The translations under genes and the position numbers were made by a program. A DNA stretch of 64,000 nt from Polynucleobacter sp. Tro8-14-1 (lineage in GTDB: Bacteria > Pseudomonadota > Gammaproteobacteria > Burkholderiales > Burkholderiaceae): assembly GCF_018881655.1 (NCBI RefSeq), contig NZ_JACVPX010000007.1, positions 112,243-176,242 on the forward strand, given 5' to 3'. Shown here one piece after another: positions 1-7,690 of this stretch. The notes beneath the pieces are model-generated. The model made no database searches. It worked only from the letters and a program-made list of their open reading frames with translations, and had not been told where the DNA came from. Position 1 is the stretch's first letter, and each line of letters starts with the position of its first letter.

Positions 1-179
1 CCGATTTGCCTGAAAAGGACATTGGCGGGTGTTTGGCATCAGGCAGTCTTACTGCTCCTAGGGCCAGAATTGCACTCCAGCTAGCGTTGAATGCCGAAAA
101 ACAGGCTCAAATAGCTGGTAAATCCCTGACTTGGCAGGATTTTTTTGCTAGAATAGCGGTCTTGCCTGTAATACGGTAA
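1..179 (+). CDS. Probable L-asparaginase, C-terminal fragment (5' end outside window)
   Basis: An open frame enters from the left edge (codons in phase with base 3) and stops at a TAA at 177-179, giving 58 residues. The segment GCLASGSLTAPRARIALQLA resembles the end of asparaginases, where a Gly-Asp-Leu-Thr-like loop is followed by the final helix (T-x-x-K/R-A-x-x-x-L-x-L-A-L). Asparaginases hydrolyse L-asparagine to aspartate and ammonia. Only the tail is visible, so no catalytic residue can be checked and the identification rests on this one motif. The gene lies upstream of the rpsF leader on the same strand, with 134 bases between them. Confidence 0.5.
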   Translation, partial: DLPEKDIGGCLASGSLTAPRARIALQLALNAEKQAQIAGKSLTWQDFFARIAVLPVIR

Positions 180-193
180 GTGCTGAAAAGCAG

Positions 194-224
194 TTGTAAA
201 AGTGTTGTTAGCAGTACCTACAAT
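194..224 (+). promoter_or_regulatory. Possible sigma-70 promoter of the rpsF operon
   Basis: TTGTAA at 194-199 and TACAAT at 219-224 resemble -35 and -10 boxes, with a 19-base spacer that is longer than ideal. The position is about 90 bases before rpsF, leaving a 5' leader where S6:S18 autoregulation occurs in other bacteria. I could not recognise a defined S6:S18-binding structure, so this is a weak call. Confidence 0.3.
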
Positions 225-313
225 TTGTTACTACCTTGTCACACTGGCGCTGAGTTCACAACCATCAGAACTTAGCAAGACGCCCAGGTGACTCTATCCT
301 TAAGGAGTGTTAG

Positions 314-688
314 ATGCGTCATTATGAAATCGTCTTTATCGTCCATCCGGACCAAAGCGAGCAAGTGCCAGCGATGATCGATCGTTACAAAGCTACATTA
401 GCAGCTGCGGGCGGCAAAATTCATCGTATGGAAGATTGGGGTCGTCGTCAGATGGCTTACATGATCGACAAGCTTGCTAAAGCCCATTACGTTTGCATGA
501 ACATTGAGTGCGACCAGAAAACTCTGGAAGAGCTCGAGCATGCGTTCAAATTTAACGATGCTGTTTTGCGTCACCTCATCATCAAGACTAAGAAAGCTGA
601 AACAGAGCCTTCCATCATGATGAAAGAAGTGCAACGTGAAGAAGCACGTAAATCTGCTCAAGCCGACGCTCCTGTAGCGACAGCCTAA
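314..688 (+). CDS. rpsF: 30S ribosomal protein S6
   Basis: The 124-residue protein begins [19 protein letters not shown] and carries the S6 pattern [17 protein letters not shown] near residue 45. S6 binds S18 and 16S rRNA in the platform of the small subunit. The ATG has a clear Shine-Dalgarno (AAGGAG, about eight bases upstream). It is the first gene of a tight same-strand cluster with priB, rpsR, rplI and dnaB, the standard betaproteobacterial order. The lysine- and acid-rich C-terminal tail (residues about 95-124) is usual for the family. Confidence 0.97.
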   Translation: MRHYEIVFIVHPDQSEQVPAMIDRYKATLAAAGGKIHRMEDWGRRQMAYMIDKLAKAHYVCMNIECDQKTLEELEHAFKFNDAVLRHLIIKTKKAETEPSIMMKEVQREEARKSAQADAPVATA

Positions 689-747
689 GTTAGAAATTTG
701 AAGAGGAATACACAGACTAGAAAACGTATCAGAGAAGCGGAGCGGCG

Positions 748-1041
748 TTGAATCATTTCACCCTCACTGCAATCTTGGTATCTAAAGACGCGATTCGATT
801 TACACCAGCAGGAATACCGGTGATGCATTGCCAGCTAGAACATAGCGGCCAAGCAAACGAGGTAGGAGTGGCAAGGAAAATTCAGATGAACGTTGAAGCC
901 ATCACAATCGGTCCGATACAAAAGGACTTAGAGCGAGTGGATTTAGGAACTGAGGCAGTGTTTGAGGGATTCTTAGCACCCAAGACTCTACGTAATCAAA
1001 GACTTGTTTTCCATATTACCCATATTCAATTGAAAAATTAA
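748..1041 (+). CDS. priB: Primosomal replication protein N (PriB)
   Basis: A 97-residue single-domain OB-fold protein ([22 protein letters not shown]). PriB stabilises PriA on forked DNA and helps load DnaB during replication restart. The start appears to be TTG at 748, preceded by a purine-rich AGCGGAGCGG; no ATG gives a full N-terminus. Its place between rpsF and rpsR is diagnostic and conserved in beta- and gammaproteobacteria. It lies two genes before dnaB, the helicase whose loading it assists. Length matches the family (about 100 residues). Confidence 0.92.
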   Translation: MNHFTLTAILVSKDAIRFTPAGIPVMHCQLEHSGQANEVGVARKIQMNVEAITIGPIQKDLERVDLGTEAVFEGFLAPKTLRNQRLVFHITHIQLKN

Positions 1042-1054
1042 AGAGGAAATCATC

Positions 1055-1327
1055 ATGGCGTTTGGAAAGAAACCCGATTTCAAAAAGAAACCAGCTCAGA
1101 ACCCATTGTTCAAGCGTAAGCGTTATTGCCGTTTCACTGTTGCTGGCGTAGAACAGATTGACTACAAAGATGTAGATACATTGAAGGACTTCATTGGCGA
1201 AAACGCCAAGATCACTCCTGCTCGTTTGACAGGCACAAAAGCAAAGTATCAGCGTCAGTTAGACACTGCTATCAAGCGTGCTCGTTACTTGGCTTTATTG
1301 CCATTCTCCGATCAACATAAGAAATAA
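1055..1327 (+). CDS. rpsR: 30S ribosomal protein S18
   Basis: A 90-residue basic protein with the S18 core: [29 protein letters not shown], then [17 protein letters not shown] and [11 protein letters not shown]. It pairs with S6 on the 30S platform. The first 18 residues are a lysine/proline-rich extension. The ATG follows an AGAGGAAA Shine-Dalgarno, 13 bases after priB, and rplI starts 13 bases after its stop, so it sits within one operon. Confidence 0.97.
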   Translation: MAFGKKPDFKKKPAQNPLFKRKRYCRFTVAGVEQIDYKDVDTLKDFIGENAKITPARLTGTKAKYQRQLDTAIKRARYLALLPFSDQHKK

Positions 1328-1340
1328 TTGGGAGCCCTCA

Positions 1341-1793
1341 ATGCAAATCATTCTTTTAGAAAAAGTAACTAACCTGGGCAACCTTGGCGACGTAGTTCGC
1401 GTTAAAGACGGTTTCGCTCGTAACTTTTTAATCCCACAACGCAAAGCCCGTCGTGCAACTGAAGCAGCAATTGCTGATTTTGCAGTTCGTCGTGCTGAGT
1501 TGGAAAAATTGGCTGCTGAGAAATTGGCTGCCGCTGAAGCAGTTGGCATCAAGCTCAAAGATTTGGTTCTTGAAATCGGTCAAAAAGCAGGTGTTGACGG
1601 TCGTTTGTTTGGTTCTGTAACCAATCATGACATCGCTGATGCTTTGAAAGCTAAAGGCTTCACAATTGAGAAGTCTTCAGTACGCATGCCTACTGGCCCA
1701 TTGAAAATGGTTGGTGATCACCCTGTAGCGGTTGCTGTTCATACCGACGTAGTTGCAGACATCACTATTCGTGTAGTTGGCGAGCAAGCTTAA
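1341..1793 (+). CDS. rplI: 50S ribosomal protein L9
   Basis: 150 residues starting [19 protein letters not shown]. The L9 signature around residues 13-40 ([20 protein letters not shown]) is intact, followed by the long connecting helix and the C-terminal RNA-binding domain. I place the start at 1341, not at the in-frame codon at 1278. This ATG has GGAGC just upstream, gives the conserved N-terminus, and does not overlap rpsR. L9 binds 23S rRNA at the base of the L1 stalk and helps frame maintenance. Confidence 0.97.
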   Translation: MQIILLEKVTNLGNLGDVVRVKDGFARNFLIPQRKARRATEAAIADFAVRRAELEKLAAEKLAAAEAVGIKLKDLVLEIGQKAGVDGRLFGSVTNHDIADALKAKGFTIEKSSVRMPTGPLKMVGDHPVAVAVHTDVVADITIRVVGEQA

Positions 1794-1817
1794 GTCTTAG
1801 ATCTGTAAACTAGCCAC

Positions 1818-4313
1818 ATGGCTGAATCCCGTTCACGTTCCGTTACGCTGAATCCCGGCATGATGGGTTCTGGGGATGCAGTCGTGCAGGCTTTAAAAGT
1901 TCCGCCGCATTCTGTAGAAGCCGAGCAATCACTGCTCGGCGGTCTACTGATCGATAACTCTTCTTGGGATAACCTGGGTGGAGTATTAAACGATAAAGAT
2001 TTCTATCGCCCCGAACATGCTTTGATCTACAAGGCAATTGCTCGTTTGGTTGGCGACAATCATCCCGCTGACGTCATTACTGTTCATGATGCAATTAAAT
2101 CTGAACAGGGTGGTGATTTGGTTGGTATTGATTACCTAAATTCATTGGCGCAAAACACTCCCAGTGCAGCGAACATTAAAGGCTATGCCGATATTGTTCG
2201 TGACCGCAGTATTTTGCGTCGCTTGATTGAGGTTTCAGACAGCATCGTCAATTCTGCATTCGTTCCTGAGGGACGTACTGTTAGAACGCTGTTGGATGAA
2301 GCTGAGTCACGCATTCTTCAGATTGGCGAAGAAGGTAGTCGCAAAGCCGACTATCTAGAGATTGAACCTTTGCTGAAGGCTGTTGTTGCCCGCATTGATG
2401 AGCTCTATAACCGCCAAGGTGGAAGCGACATCACCGGTATTGCAACTGGCTTCATAGATTTAGATAAGCAAACTAGCGGCCTGCAAAAAGGTGACTTAGT
2501 GATTGTTGCGGGTCGTCCTTCTATGGGTAAAGCTCAGCCTCTAGATGCAAAAGTGAAAACGGTTGATGGCTGGAAGTTGATGGGTAATTTGCGTTTTGGC
2601 GATCGCCTGGCTTCCGTTGATGGCCAGCATTCAATGGTTACCGGTATTTATCCGCAAGGTCTTAAGCAGATATACAAAGTTACATTTTCTGATGGTCGTC
2701 AAGCTGAGTGTTGTGATGAGCATCTCTGGCGGGTGATGTATCGCGATTGGTCCGAGCCACGCGTTGTCAATACCACCCGATTAATGGAAATGCTGCAATG
2801 TGTTCGATATAAAAATAGATTGTGGATTGATCCTGTTTCGGGTGACTTTGGCCACTCGAATGCATTGCCAATTCATCCATGGGTTTTAGGTGCGTTGCTA
2901 GGTGATGGCACTCTAGCCCTTTCTCATGGATCAGTTATGTTTTCAACTAAGTCACCTGAGCTTGTAGAACGCATGAATTTGCTTGCGAACTATGAGATGG
3001 AGTTGGTGCATGCTAATGCATATGACTGGAGAATAGTCTCTAAAGCTAGAATTGCAGCCAATGGTGCACGTCAAGCAGTTCCAACAAATTATTTCAGATC
3101 TGCATTGCAGGATATAGGTGTTCTTGGCTGCAGAAGTTTTGATAAATATATTCCTGCTACTTATCTAGAGGCGAACAAGACTTCTCGTCTCGCATTATTC
3201 CAGGGATTGATGGATACCGATGGGTGGATTGAGAAGTGGGGTTCTATTCGTTTCTGTACGGCGAGTAAGCAATTGTCTGAAGACGTTGCGGCTTTAGCCA
3301 GGTCTTTGGGTGGCTTTTGCTCAACAGCACAGAAAAAATCAAGCTACACCTACAAGGGTGAAAAGAAGCAAGGCCGCTTATCTTATGTTTTAAATATGAG
3401 TTTTGGTCCCGGTTTTCAAGCTTTTACTCTGCCCGAAAAGACTGAAAGATTAAGAGCAAGCTGGGATCGCCAACGTAGACTTTCATTTCAAAGTATTGAG
3501 CCTTCCAGGATGTCTGAGGCGCAATGTATTTCAGTTAGTCACCCCCAAAGAACTTACGTAACGAATGATTATGTCGTTACTCACAACACTGCATTTGCAT
3601 TAAATATCGCCGAGAACGTTGCGCTTGCTGAAGGCTTGCCTGTTGTGGTGTTCTCTATGGAGATGTCGGGTGAGCAATTGGCTGCCCGTTTGCTTGGATC
3701 AGTAGGGCGCGTAGACCAAGGTCGTATGCGTACTGGTAAGCTGCAAGACGATGAGTGGCCACGCGTCACAGATGCAATTGCTCGCTTAAGTAATACCCAA
3801 ATTCTGATTGATGAGACTGGTTCTTTATCAAGCTTAGAGTTGCGTGCACGCGCACGTCGCATTGCCAGAAACTTTGGTGGCACCCTTGGTCTAGTAGTAA
3901 TTGACTACTTGCAGTTGATGAGTGGCTCTGGTTCTGAAAACCGCGCAACCGAGATTTCAGAAATCTCCCGCTCACTCAAGTCACTCGCAAAAGAATTGCA
4001 GTGTCCTGTAGTGGCGCTCTCCCAGTTAAATCGTGGTCTTGAGCAACGTCCTAATAAGCGTCCAATCATGTCTGACTTACGTGAGTCAGGTGCTATCGAG
4101 CAAGATGCCGACTTAATTATGTTCATCTATCGTGATGAGGTTTATCACCCGGACACTACCACCGATAAAGGTATGGCTGAGATTATCATTGGTAAACAAC
4201 GTAACGGTCCGATTGGAACTGTGCGCTTAAGCTGGCAAGGTCCGTATACCAAGTTTGATAACTTAGCGATGGGCTCTGTTGGTTACTCTTCTGGTGGATA
4301 CGAGCCTTTTTAA
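1818..4313 (+). CDS. dnaB: Replicative DNA helicase DnaB with an in-frame intein
   Basis: The 831-codon gene encodes the ring helicase that unwinds DNA at the fork. Residues about 25-130 are the DnaB N-terminal domain (VPPHSVEAEQSLLGGLL). The RecA-like ATPase starts near residue 205. The Walker A sequence GRPSMGK ends at residue 238 and is interrupted by a 352-residue intein (239-590). Host sequence resumes with TAFALNIAENVA, which rebuilds GRPSMGKT on splicing. Walker B (LVVIDYLQLMSG) and the DLRESGAIEQDAD motif follow. Spliced DnaB would be 479 residues, normal for the family. Unspliced protein has no intact P-loop and should be inactive. The gene lies 24 bases after rplI and ends before a strong terminator. 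Confidence 0.97.
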   Translation: MAESRSRSVTLNPGMMGSGDAVVQALKVPPHSVEAEQSLLGGLLIDNSSWDNLGGVLNDKDFYRPEHALIYKAIARLVGDNHPADVITVHDAIKSEQGGDLVGIDYLNSLAQNTPSAANIKGYADIVRDRSILRRLIEVSDSIVNSAFVPEGRTVRTLLDEAESRILQIGEEGSRKADYLEIEPLLKAVVARIDELYNRQGGSDITGIATGFIDLDKQTSGLQKGDLVIVAGRPSMGKAQPLDAKVKTVDGWKLMGNLRFGDRLASVDGQHSMVTGIYPQGLKQIYKVTFSDGRQAECCDEHLWRVMYRDWSEPRVVNTTRLMEMLQCVRYKNRLWIDPVSGDFGHSNALPIHPWVLGALLGDGTLALSHGSVMFSTKSPELVERMNLLANYEMELVHANAYDWRIVSKARIAANGARQAVPTNYFRSALQDIGVLGCRSFDKYIPATYLEANKTSRLALFQGLMDTDGWIEKWGSIRFCTASKQLSEDVAALARSLGGFCSTAQKKSSYTYKGEKKQGRLSYVLNMSFGPGFQAFTLPEKTERLRASWDRQRRLSFQSIEPSRMSEAQCISVSHPQRTYVTNDYVVTHNTAFALNIAENVALAEGLPVVVFSMEMSGEQLAARLLGSVGRVDQGRMRTGKLQDDEWPRVTDAIARLSNTQILIDETGSLSSLELRARARRIARNFGGTLGLVVIDYLQLMSGSGSENRATEISEISRSLKSLAKELQCPVVALSQLNRGLEQRPNKRPIMSDLRESGAIEQDADLIMFIYRDEVYHPDTTTDKGMAEIIIGKQRNGPIGTVRLSWQGPYTKFDNLAMGSVGYSSGGYEPF
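2532..3587 (+). mobile_element. DnaB intein with LAGLIDADG homing endonuclease, class 3 signature
   Basis: In-frame insertion of 352 residues (DnaB numbering 239-590) exactly between Lys238 and Thr591 of the P-loop. The N-terminal residue is Ala239, so the usual Cys/Ser-1 nucleophile is missing. The C-end is Thr588-His589-Asn590, followed by Thr591 as the +1 residue. Block B reads CDEHLW with Trp304, block F has Cys570 (AQCISV), and block G has Thr588: the Trp-Cys-Thr triad that defines class 3 inteins. Two LAGLIDADG motifs (LGALLGDGTL near 357-366; LFQGLMDTDGWI near 460-471) keep their acidic residues, so the endonuclease may be active. Eleven of 26 arginines use AGA/AGG, against about one each in the two host parts, which suggests recent transfer. 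Confidence 0.95.
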
Positions 4314-4342
4314 ATCCAAATAAGAAAACAAATTGCCCAAAG

Positions 4343-4371
4343 AAAAAGCCTCACACTGTGAGGCTTTTTTT
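4343..4371. terminator. Bidirectional rho-independent terminator (dnaB / 88-residue gene)
   Basis: Perfect dyad AAAAAGCCTCACA-C-TGTGAGGCTTTTT with T-runs on both strands, 30 bases after dnaB and 30 bases after the convergent small gene. It should end transcription from both sides. Confidence 0.9.
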
Positions 4372-4400
4372 ATTCGGCAATTAAGCTGAATTGATAAAGC

Positions 4401-4667
4401 TTATTTACCGCCTTCACATTTCTTGATTGAAGCAGCTTTAGCTGCGCCATAAAGTGGTTTGCCATCTTTGCTAATTGCTTTAGCTTCACATTCATTTGCT
4501 TGAGCTCCGCCCATGCATTTTTTAATGGAAGCATCTTTAGCTGCGCCATAGAGGGGCTTACCTTCTTTGCTTACTGCTCTAGCTTCGCAAGCCGCTTGGT
4601 CAGCGAAAGCAGAAGTAGAGAGTGCAAAACTAAATGCAATACTTAAAGCGATGATGATTTTTTTCAT
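4401..4667 (-). CDS. Small periplasmic protein with two Cys-bounded repeats (PsiF-like)
   Basis: 88 residues. Residues 1-22 form a Sec signal peptide ending AFA before Asp23. The mature part is two near-identical repeats with a period of 33: Cys27-Cys51 and Cys60-Cys84, each of the form C-E-A-x-A-x-S-K-x-G-K-P-L-Y-G-A-A-K-x-A-S-I-K-K-C. Each repeat has one cysteine at each end, so two disulfides are likely in the periplasm. The spacing recalls PsiF repeats (C-x3-A ... L-x-G-x2-R/K ... C), but the sequence differs enough that this is only a resemblance. Function is unknown. It is monocistronic, with GGAGATGTC before the ATG. Confidence 0.8.
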   Translation of the reverse strand: MKKIIIALSIAFSFALSTSAFADQAACEARAVSKEGKPLYGAAKDASIKKCMGGAQANECEAKAISKDGKPLYGAAKAASIKKCEGGK

Positions 4668-4782
4668 GACATCTCCAATTGTGAGTACTTCAGTTCGTGG
4701 ACTACTTAATAAAATACTGTAATCTAAATTAAGATATTAGGAAACATGGGGAAAGTGCTATTAACCCTAAAGAATGTCAATA

Positions 4783-5316
4783 TCAGGGCACCATACGACG
4801 TGCTTCAGTAAATTTAGCTGCCCAATAGGGTGATGTGATGTAGTCTAATCGCACAGTGCCACCGGCACTAGGGGCATGAACAAACCTGCCTTGCCCAACA
4901 TAGATTCCGGCATGGGAATATTTTTCACCGGTAGTGTTAAAGAACACTAAATCACCTGGTGCGGGAGGCTGCCCTTCAATGCTTCTACCTTTGGTGCTCA
5001 TCAATTGAATCGTGCGCGGTAGTTTTACCCCAGCCGCTTTGTTATAGACATACACAATCAGACCGCTGCAATCAAAACCACCCTTTGGGGTATTGCCACC
5101 ATAGCGATAGGGCACATCCACCAAGCCTACGGCTGCAATGGAGATATCTTCAGTGCCAACACTAGTATCTTGCTTAAATTGAGAAACTTTCGAAGAGGAT
5201 CCCGATTTACTGCCGAATGTGCTGCATCCGCTTAGGATGAGTAAGCTGCAAATAAAAATGCCGCACCCTAAAAGAGTGCGGCATGAGAGGGATTGCTTAG
5301 AGTGCGTCAGCAGCAT
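4783..5316 (-). CDS. NlpC/P60 family lipoprotein (cell-wall endopeptidase)
   Basis: About 177 residues from the ATG at 5316. A GTG at 5340 would add eight residues. The N-terminus has a hydrophobic stretch ending in the lipobox LSGC, so it is probably an outer-membrane lipoprotein. The NlpC/P60 domain shows the catalytic cysteine in GGFDCSGLIVYVY and the histidine in YSHAGIYVGQGRFVHAP. Such enzymes cleave peptide bonds in murein stems (Spr/MepS type). The start overlaps the end of the PIN-PhoH gene by 20 bases, so translation is probably coupled. Confidence 0.9.
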   Translation of the reverse strand: MLLTHSKQSLSCRTLLGCGIFICSLLILSGCSTFGSKSGSSSKVSQFKQDTSVGTEDISIAAVGLVDVPYRYGGNTPKGGFDCSGLIVYVYNKAAGVKLPRTIQLMSTKGRSIEGQPPAPGDLVFFNTTGEKYSHAGIYVGQGRFVHAPSAGGTVRLDYITSPYWAAKFTEARRMVP

Positions 5317-6958
5317 GATCCGCAAGACGTGAGCGCTCACCGCGAGCCAATGTCACATGACCACCGTGACGCCAGCCTTTGAAGCGGTCCACCACATAAG
5401 TTAAACCGGAAGAACCTTCTGTTAAGTAAGGCGTATCAATCTGGGCGATATTACCTAAGCAAATGATTTTGGTTCCAGGGCCTGCACGGGTTACCAAAGT
5501 CTTCATTTGTTTTGGGGTTAAGTTTTGCGCTTCATCGATGATCACAAATTTGCTCACAAAAGTTCTACCGCGCATAAAGTTCATGCTCTTTACTTTGATG
5601 CGGGAGCGAATTAACTCTTGAGTTGCAGCACGACCCCATTCACCAGCGCCGCCATCTTCGTTGCGCTGTAATACCTCGAGGTTATCGTCAAATGCACCCA
5701 TCCAAGGTTGCATCTTTTCTTCTTCGGTACCTGGGAGGAAGCCGATATCTTCACCTACAGGGACAGTGGCACGTGTAATGATGATCTCGTTATAGCGTTT
5801 GCTGTCGAGGACCTGCTCGAGGCCGGCAGCCAGTGCTAGCAAGGTTTTACCAGTTCCCGCTTGACCCAATAAAGTCACAAAATCCACATCTGGGTTCATC
5901 AGTAGATTCATGGCAAAGTTTTGTTCGCGGTTACGCGCAGTCACACTCCAAACATTATTTTTCTGATGAGAGAAGTCTCTGAGTGTTTGCAAGAGAGCAG
6001 TCTTGCCATTAATTTCTCTAACCTGAGCATAGAAAGGCGTGGAACCATCAGGATTTTCTTGATAGACGAACTGATTGACCAACATGCTTTGTACGGAAGG
6101 TCCAGTCACTCGATAGAACATCGTGCCGGATTTAGAGTCAGCCCAGCTTTCCATATCCTTGCCATGTTTGGGCCAAAAGTCGGCATTTAGTTGCATGACT
6201 CCGGCATACATCAAGTCGCGATCTTCTAAAACTTGGTCATTGAAATAATCTTCAGCCGGTAAGCCAAGTGCGCGGGCTTTGATGCGCATATTGATATCTT
6301 TGGATACCAATACTACTTCTTGACCTTTGCGAGTTTTTTGCAGCTCACTCACTACCGCCAAAATCATATTGTCACCCTTACCTTCAGGTAAGCCTTCAGG
6401 TAATGCTTGTGTAGAGAATTTGGTTTGGAAGAAGAGGCGCCCAGTCACATCTTGGTTGCCCAGCTTATTTAGGGGGATGCCTTCATCCAGAGTGCCACTA
6501 GTACCAGCAATCAGTTGATCCAGGGATCTGCTAACAGTACGAGCATTGCGGGCTACCTCAGTCATGCCTTTCTTGTGATTGTCCAACTCTTCTAGAGTGG
6601 TCATCGGCAGGTATAGGTCGTGCTCAGAGAAGCGGAACAAGGAACTTGGATCATGCATCAATACGTTGGTATCGAGAACAAATAAGCTCGGCGGTCCAGT
6701 ACGAATTACACGTTTAGGTTTTGCTGGTGTAGGCGCCTTGCTTTCGTTTCGCACATTAGAAGTGGGGCGATGATCTGCTTTGATCTTCTCGAGAGCTACT
6801 TCTGCAGCGGATAAATCTTCCTCTGCGTCGTTGGTCCAGTCAACGGCTTCCACTACCATCGGTTTTGCTTGAGCAGGGCGTTTCTTTAAGTCGGGAGTAT
6901 CTTTGCGACTGAGTTTGACTTGATCAGCAATTTGAGTGGGGATTGGGGGCAGTGGCAT
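5297..6958 (-). CDS. PIN domain-PhoH ATPase fusion (PhoH2-type)
   Basis: 553 residues from the ATG at 6958, which has TAGGAGAG just upstream. An in-frame ATG at 6997 lacks a ribosome site. The N-terminal PIN domain starts near residue 95 (SLFVLDTNVLMHDPSSLF) and has the acidic residues of a metal-dependent RNase. The C-terminal PhoH domain has Walker A (LLGQAGTGKTLLALAAGLEQ) and Walker B (KFVIIDEAQNLTPKQMK). PIN-PhoH proteins in other bacteria act as RNA helicase-ribonucleases, and that role is inferred here. The first 90 residues are charged and low-complexity. It overlaps the downstream NlpC gene. The leader upstream carries a terminator-like hairpin, described separately. Confidence 0.93.
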   Translation of the reverse strand: MPLPPIPTQIADQVKLSRKDTPDLKKRPAQAKPMVVEAVDWTNDAEEDLSAAEVALEKIKADHRPTSNVRNESKAPTPAKPKRVIRTGPPSLFVLDTNVLMHDPSSLFRFSEHDLYLPMTTLEELDNHKKGMTEVARNARTVSRSLDQLIAGTSGTLDEGIPLNKLGNQDVTGRLFFQTKFSTQALPEGLPEGKGDNMILAVVSELQKTRKGQEVVLVSKDINMRIKARALGLPAEDYFNDQVLEDRDLMYAGVMQLNADFWPKHGKDMESWADSKSGTMFYRVTGPSVQSMLVNQFVYQENPDGSTPFYAQVREINGKTALLQTLRDFSHQKNNVWSVTARNREQNFAMNLLMNPDVDFVTLLGQAGTGKTLLALAAGLEQVLDSKRYNEIIITRATVPVGEDIGFLPGTEEEKMQPWMGAFDDNLEVLQRNEDGGAGEWGRAATQELIRSRIKVKSMNFMRGRTFVSKFVIIDEAQNLTPKQMKTLVTRAGPGTKIICLGNIAQIDTPYLTEGSSGLTYVVDRFKGWRHGGHVTLARGERSRLADHAADAL

Positions 6959-6971
6959 GGACTCTCCTAAA

Positions 6972-6990
6972 AGAAAAAACCGCCAAGCGG
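6972..6990 (-). terminator. Terminator-like hairpin just before the phoH ribosome site
   Basis: On the minus strand CCGC-TTG-GCGG is followed by TTTTTTCTTTT and then, at once, by the AGGAGAG ribosome site of the PIN-PhoH gene. A competing longer pairing AAACCG/CGGTTT uses bases 6977-6982 and 7001-7006. The stem is short (four G-C pairs), so strength is uncertain. Its position suggests attenuation, or the end of a small RNA transcribed from the leader. Confidence 0.5.
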
Positions 6991-7157
6991 ATTGCATTGA
7001 CGGTTTATTACGAAACTGGTTGTATTAAGGTCTGAAAAACGGAGGGGGTTACTCCCCGTACCTGATCTGAGATATTCAGGTTTCTGATTCAAACGGATTG
7101 TCAGACTTTCCCGTCGTTTACGGTGCATATGAACCACTTTACCCCAAATTTTGGGGT
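6991..7157 (-). ncRNA. Putative structured 5' leader or small RNA upstream of PIN-PhoH gene
   Basis: This 167-base stretch between bcp and the PIN-PhoH gene has several pairings on the minus strand: a dyad ACCCCAAA/TTTGGGGT (7141-7157); a hairpin ACCTGA/TCAGGT; a GGGG-agtaa-CCCC hairpin; and a longer-range GTCTGA/TCAGAC helix enclosing the last two. A terminator-like hairpin ends it. No known riboswitch class or housekeeping RNA was recognised. The open frame through it (66 codons) has no similarity I can name and is probably chance. Confidence 0.4.
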
Positions 7158-7190
7158 TTGCAAGCACCTCAGATCAAATTATTGTAAAAA

Positions 7191-7658
7191 TTATTTAGTA
7201 GCTTGAGCAGCTTGTAATACCTCTGTCACATGACCCGAAACCTTAAGGCCACGCCACTCTTTTGCTAGTTTGCCGGATGAGTCAAATAGGAAGGTGCTGC
7301 GCTCGACGCCACGAACTTGCTTGCCGTACATATTCTTCATTTTCATGACGCCAAAGATCTGACAAAGCGTTTCTTCGGTATCAGCAACCAACTCAAATGG
7401 GAGTTCTAGTTTGCTGCGGAAATTGTCATGTGACTTGAGGCTATCTCGTGAAACGCCTACCACCAGGGTATTGGCTTTGGTGAATGCTTCAATATTGTCT
7501 CTAAATTCTCCGGACTCAGCTGTGCAGCCTGGAGTCATGTCTTTAGGGTAGAAGTAGAGGACCAGTTTTTTGCCTTTCGCGGAATCAGGCGAAAATGTTA
7601 ATCCAGAGGTTGCTGGAATCGCACACTGCGGCATAGGTTGACCGATGGCTACTGTCAT
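7191..7658 (-). CDS. bcp: Peroxiredoxin, Bcp/PrxQ type
   Basis: 155 residues with the AhpC/TSA fold. The peroxidatic site is PKDMTPGCTAESGEFRDN near residues 38-55. In classical PrxQ a resolving cysteine lies five residues after the peroxidatic one; here that position is glycine. The enzyme therefore looks one-Cys, or uses another partner; cysteines near residues 10 and 98 remain. It reduces hydroperoxides with thioredoxin or similar donors. The gene follows arnD by 32 bases and has ATCATC-purine-rich sequence before its ATG. Confidence 0.93.
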   Translation of the reverse strand: MTVAIGQPMPQCAIPATSGLTFSPDSAKGKKLVLYFYPKDMTPGCTAESGEFRDNIEAFTKANTLVVGVSRDSLKSHDNFRSKLELPFELVADTEETLCQIFGVMKMKNMYGKQVRGVERSTFLFDSSGKLAKEWRGLKVSGHVTEVLQAAQATK

Positions 7659-7690
7659 GATGATCCTTTGTTGGTTATTGTCTCTGAGGT

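Noticed and set aside
1278..1340. Longer L9 start overlapping rpsR
   Set aside because: The ATG at 1341 has a ribosome site and yields the conserved N-terminus.
6958..6997. Upstream in-frame ATG at 6997 for the PIN-PhoH gene
   Set aside because: It lies inside the terminator-like hairpin and has no ribosome site; the ATG at 6958 has TAGGAGAG just upstream.
7040..7062. GGGGAGTA in the phoH leader as a yybP-ykoY (manganese) riboswitch
   Set aside because: Only this short motif matches; the rest of the conserved core is missing and the spacing is wrong.
6967..7167. 66-codon frame in the phoH leader as a gene
   Set aside because: It runs through the paired elements and terminator and has no ribosome site or family resemblance.
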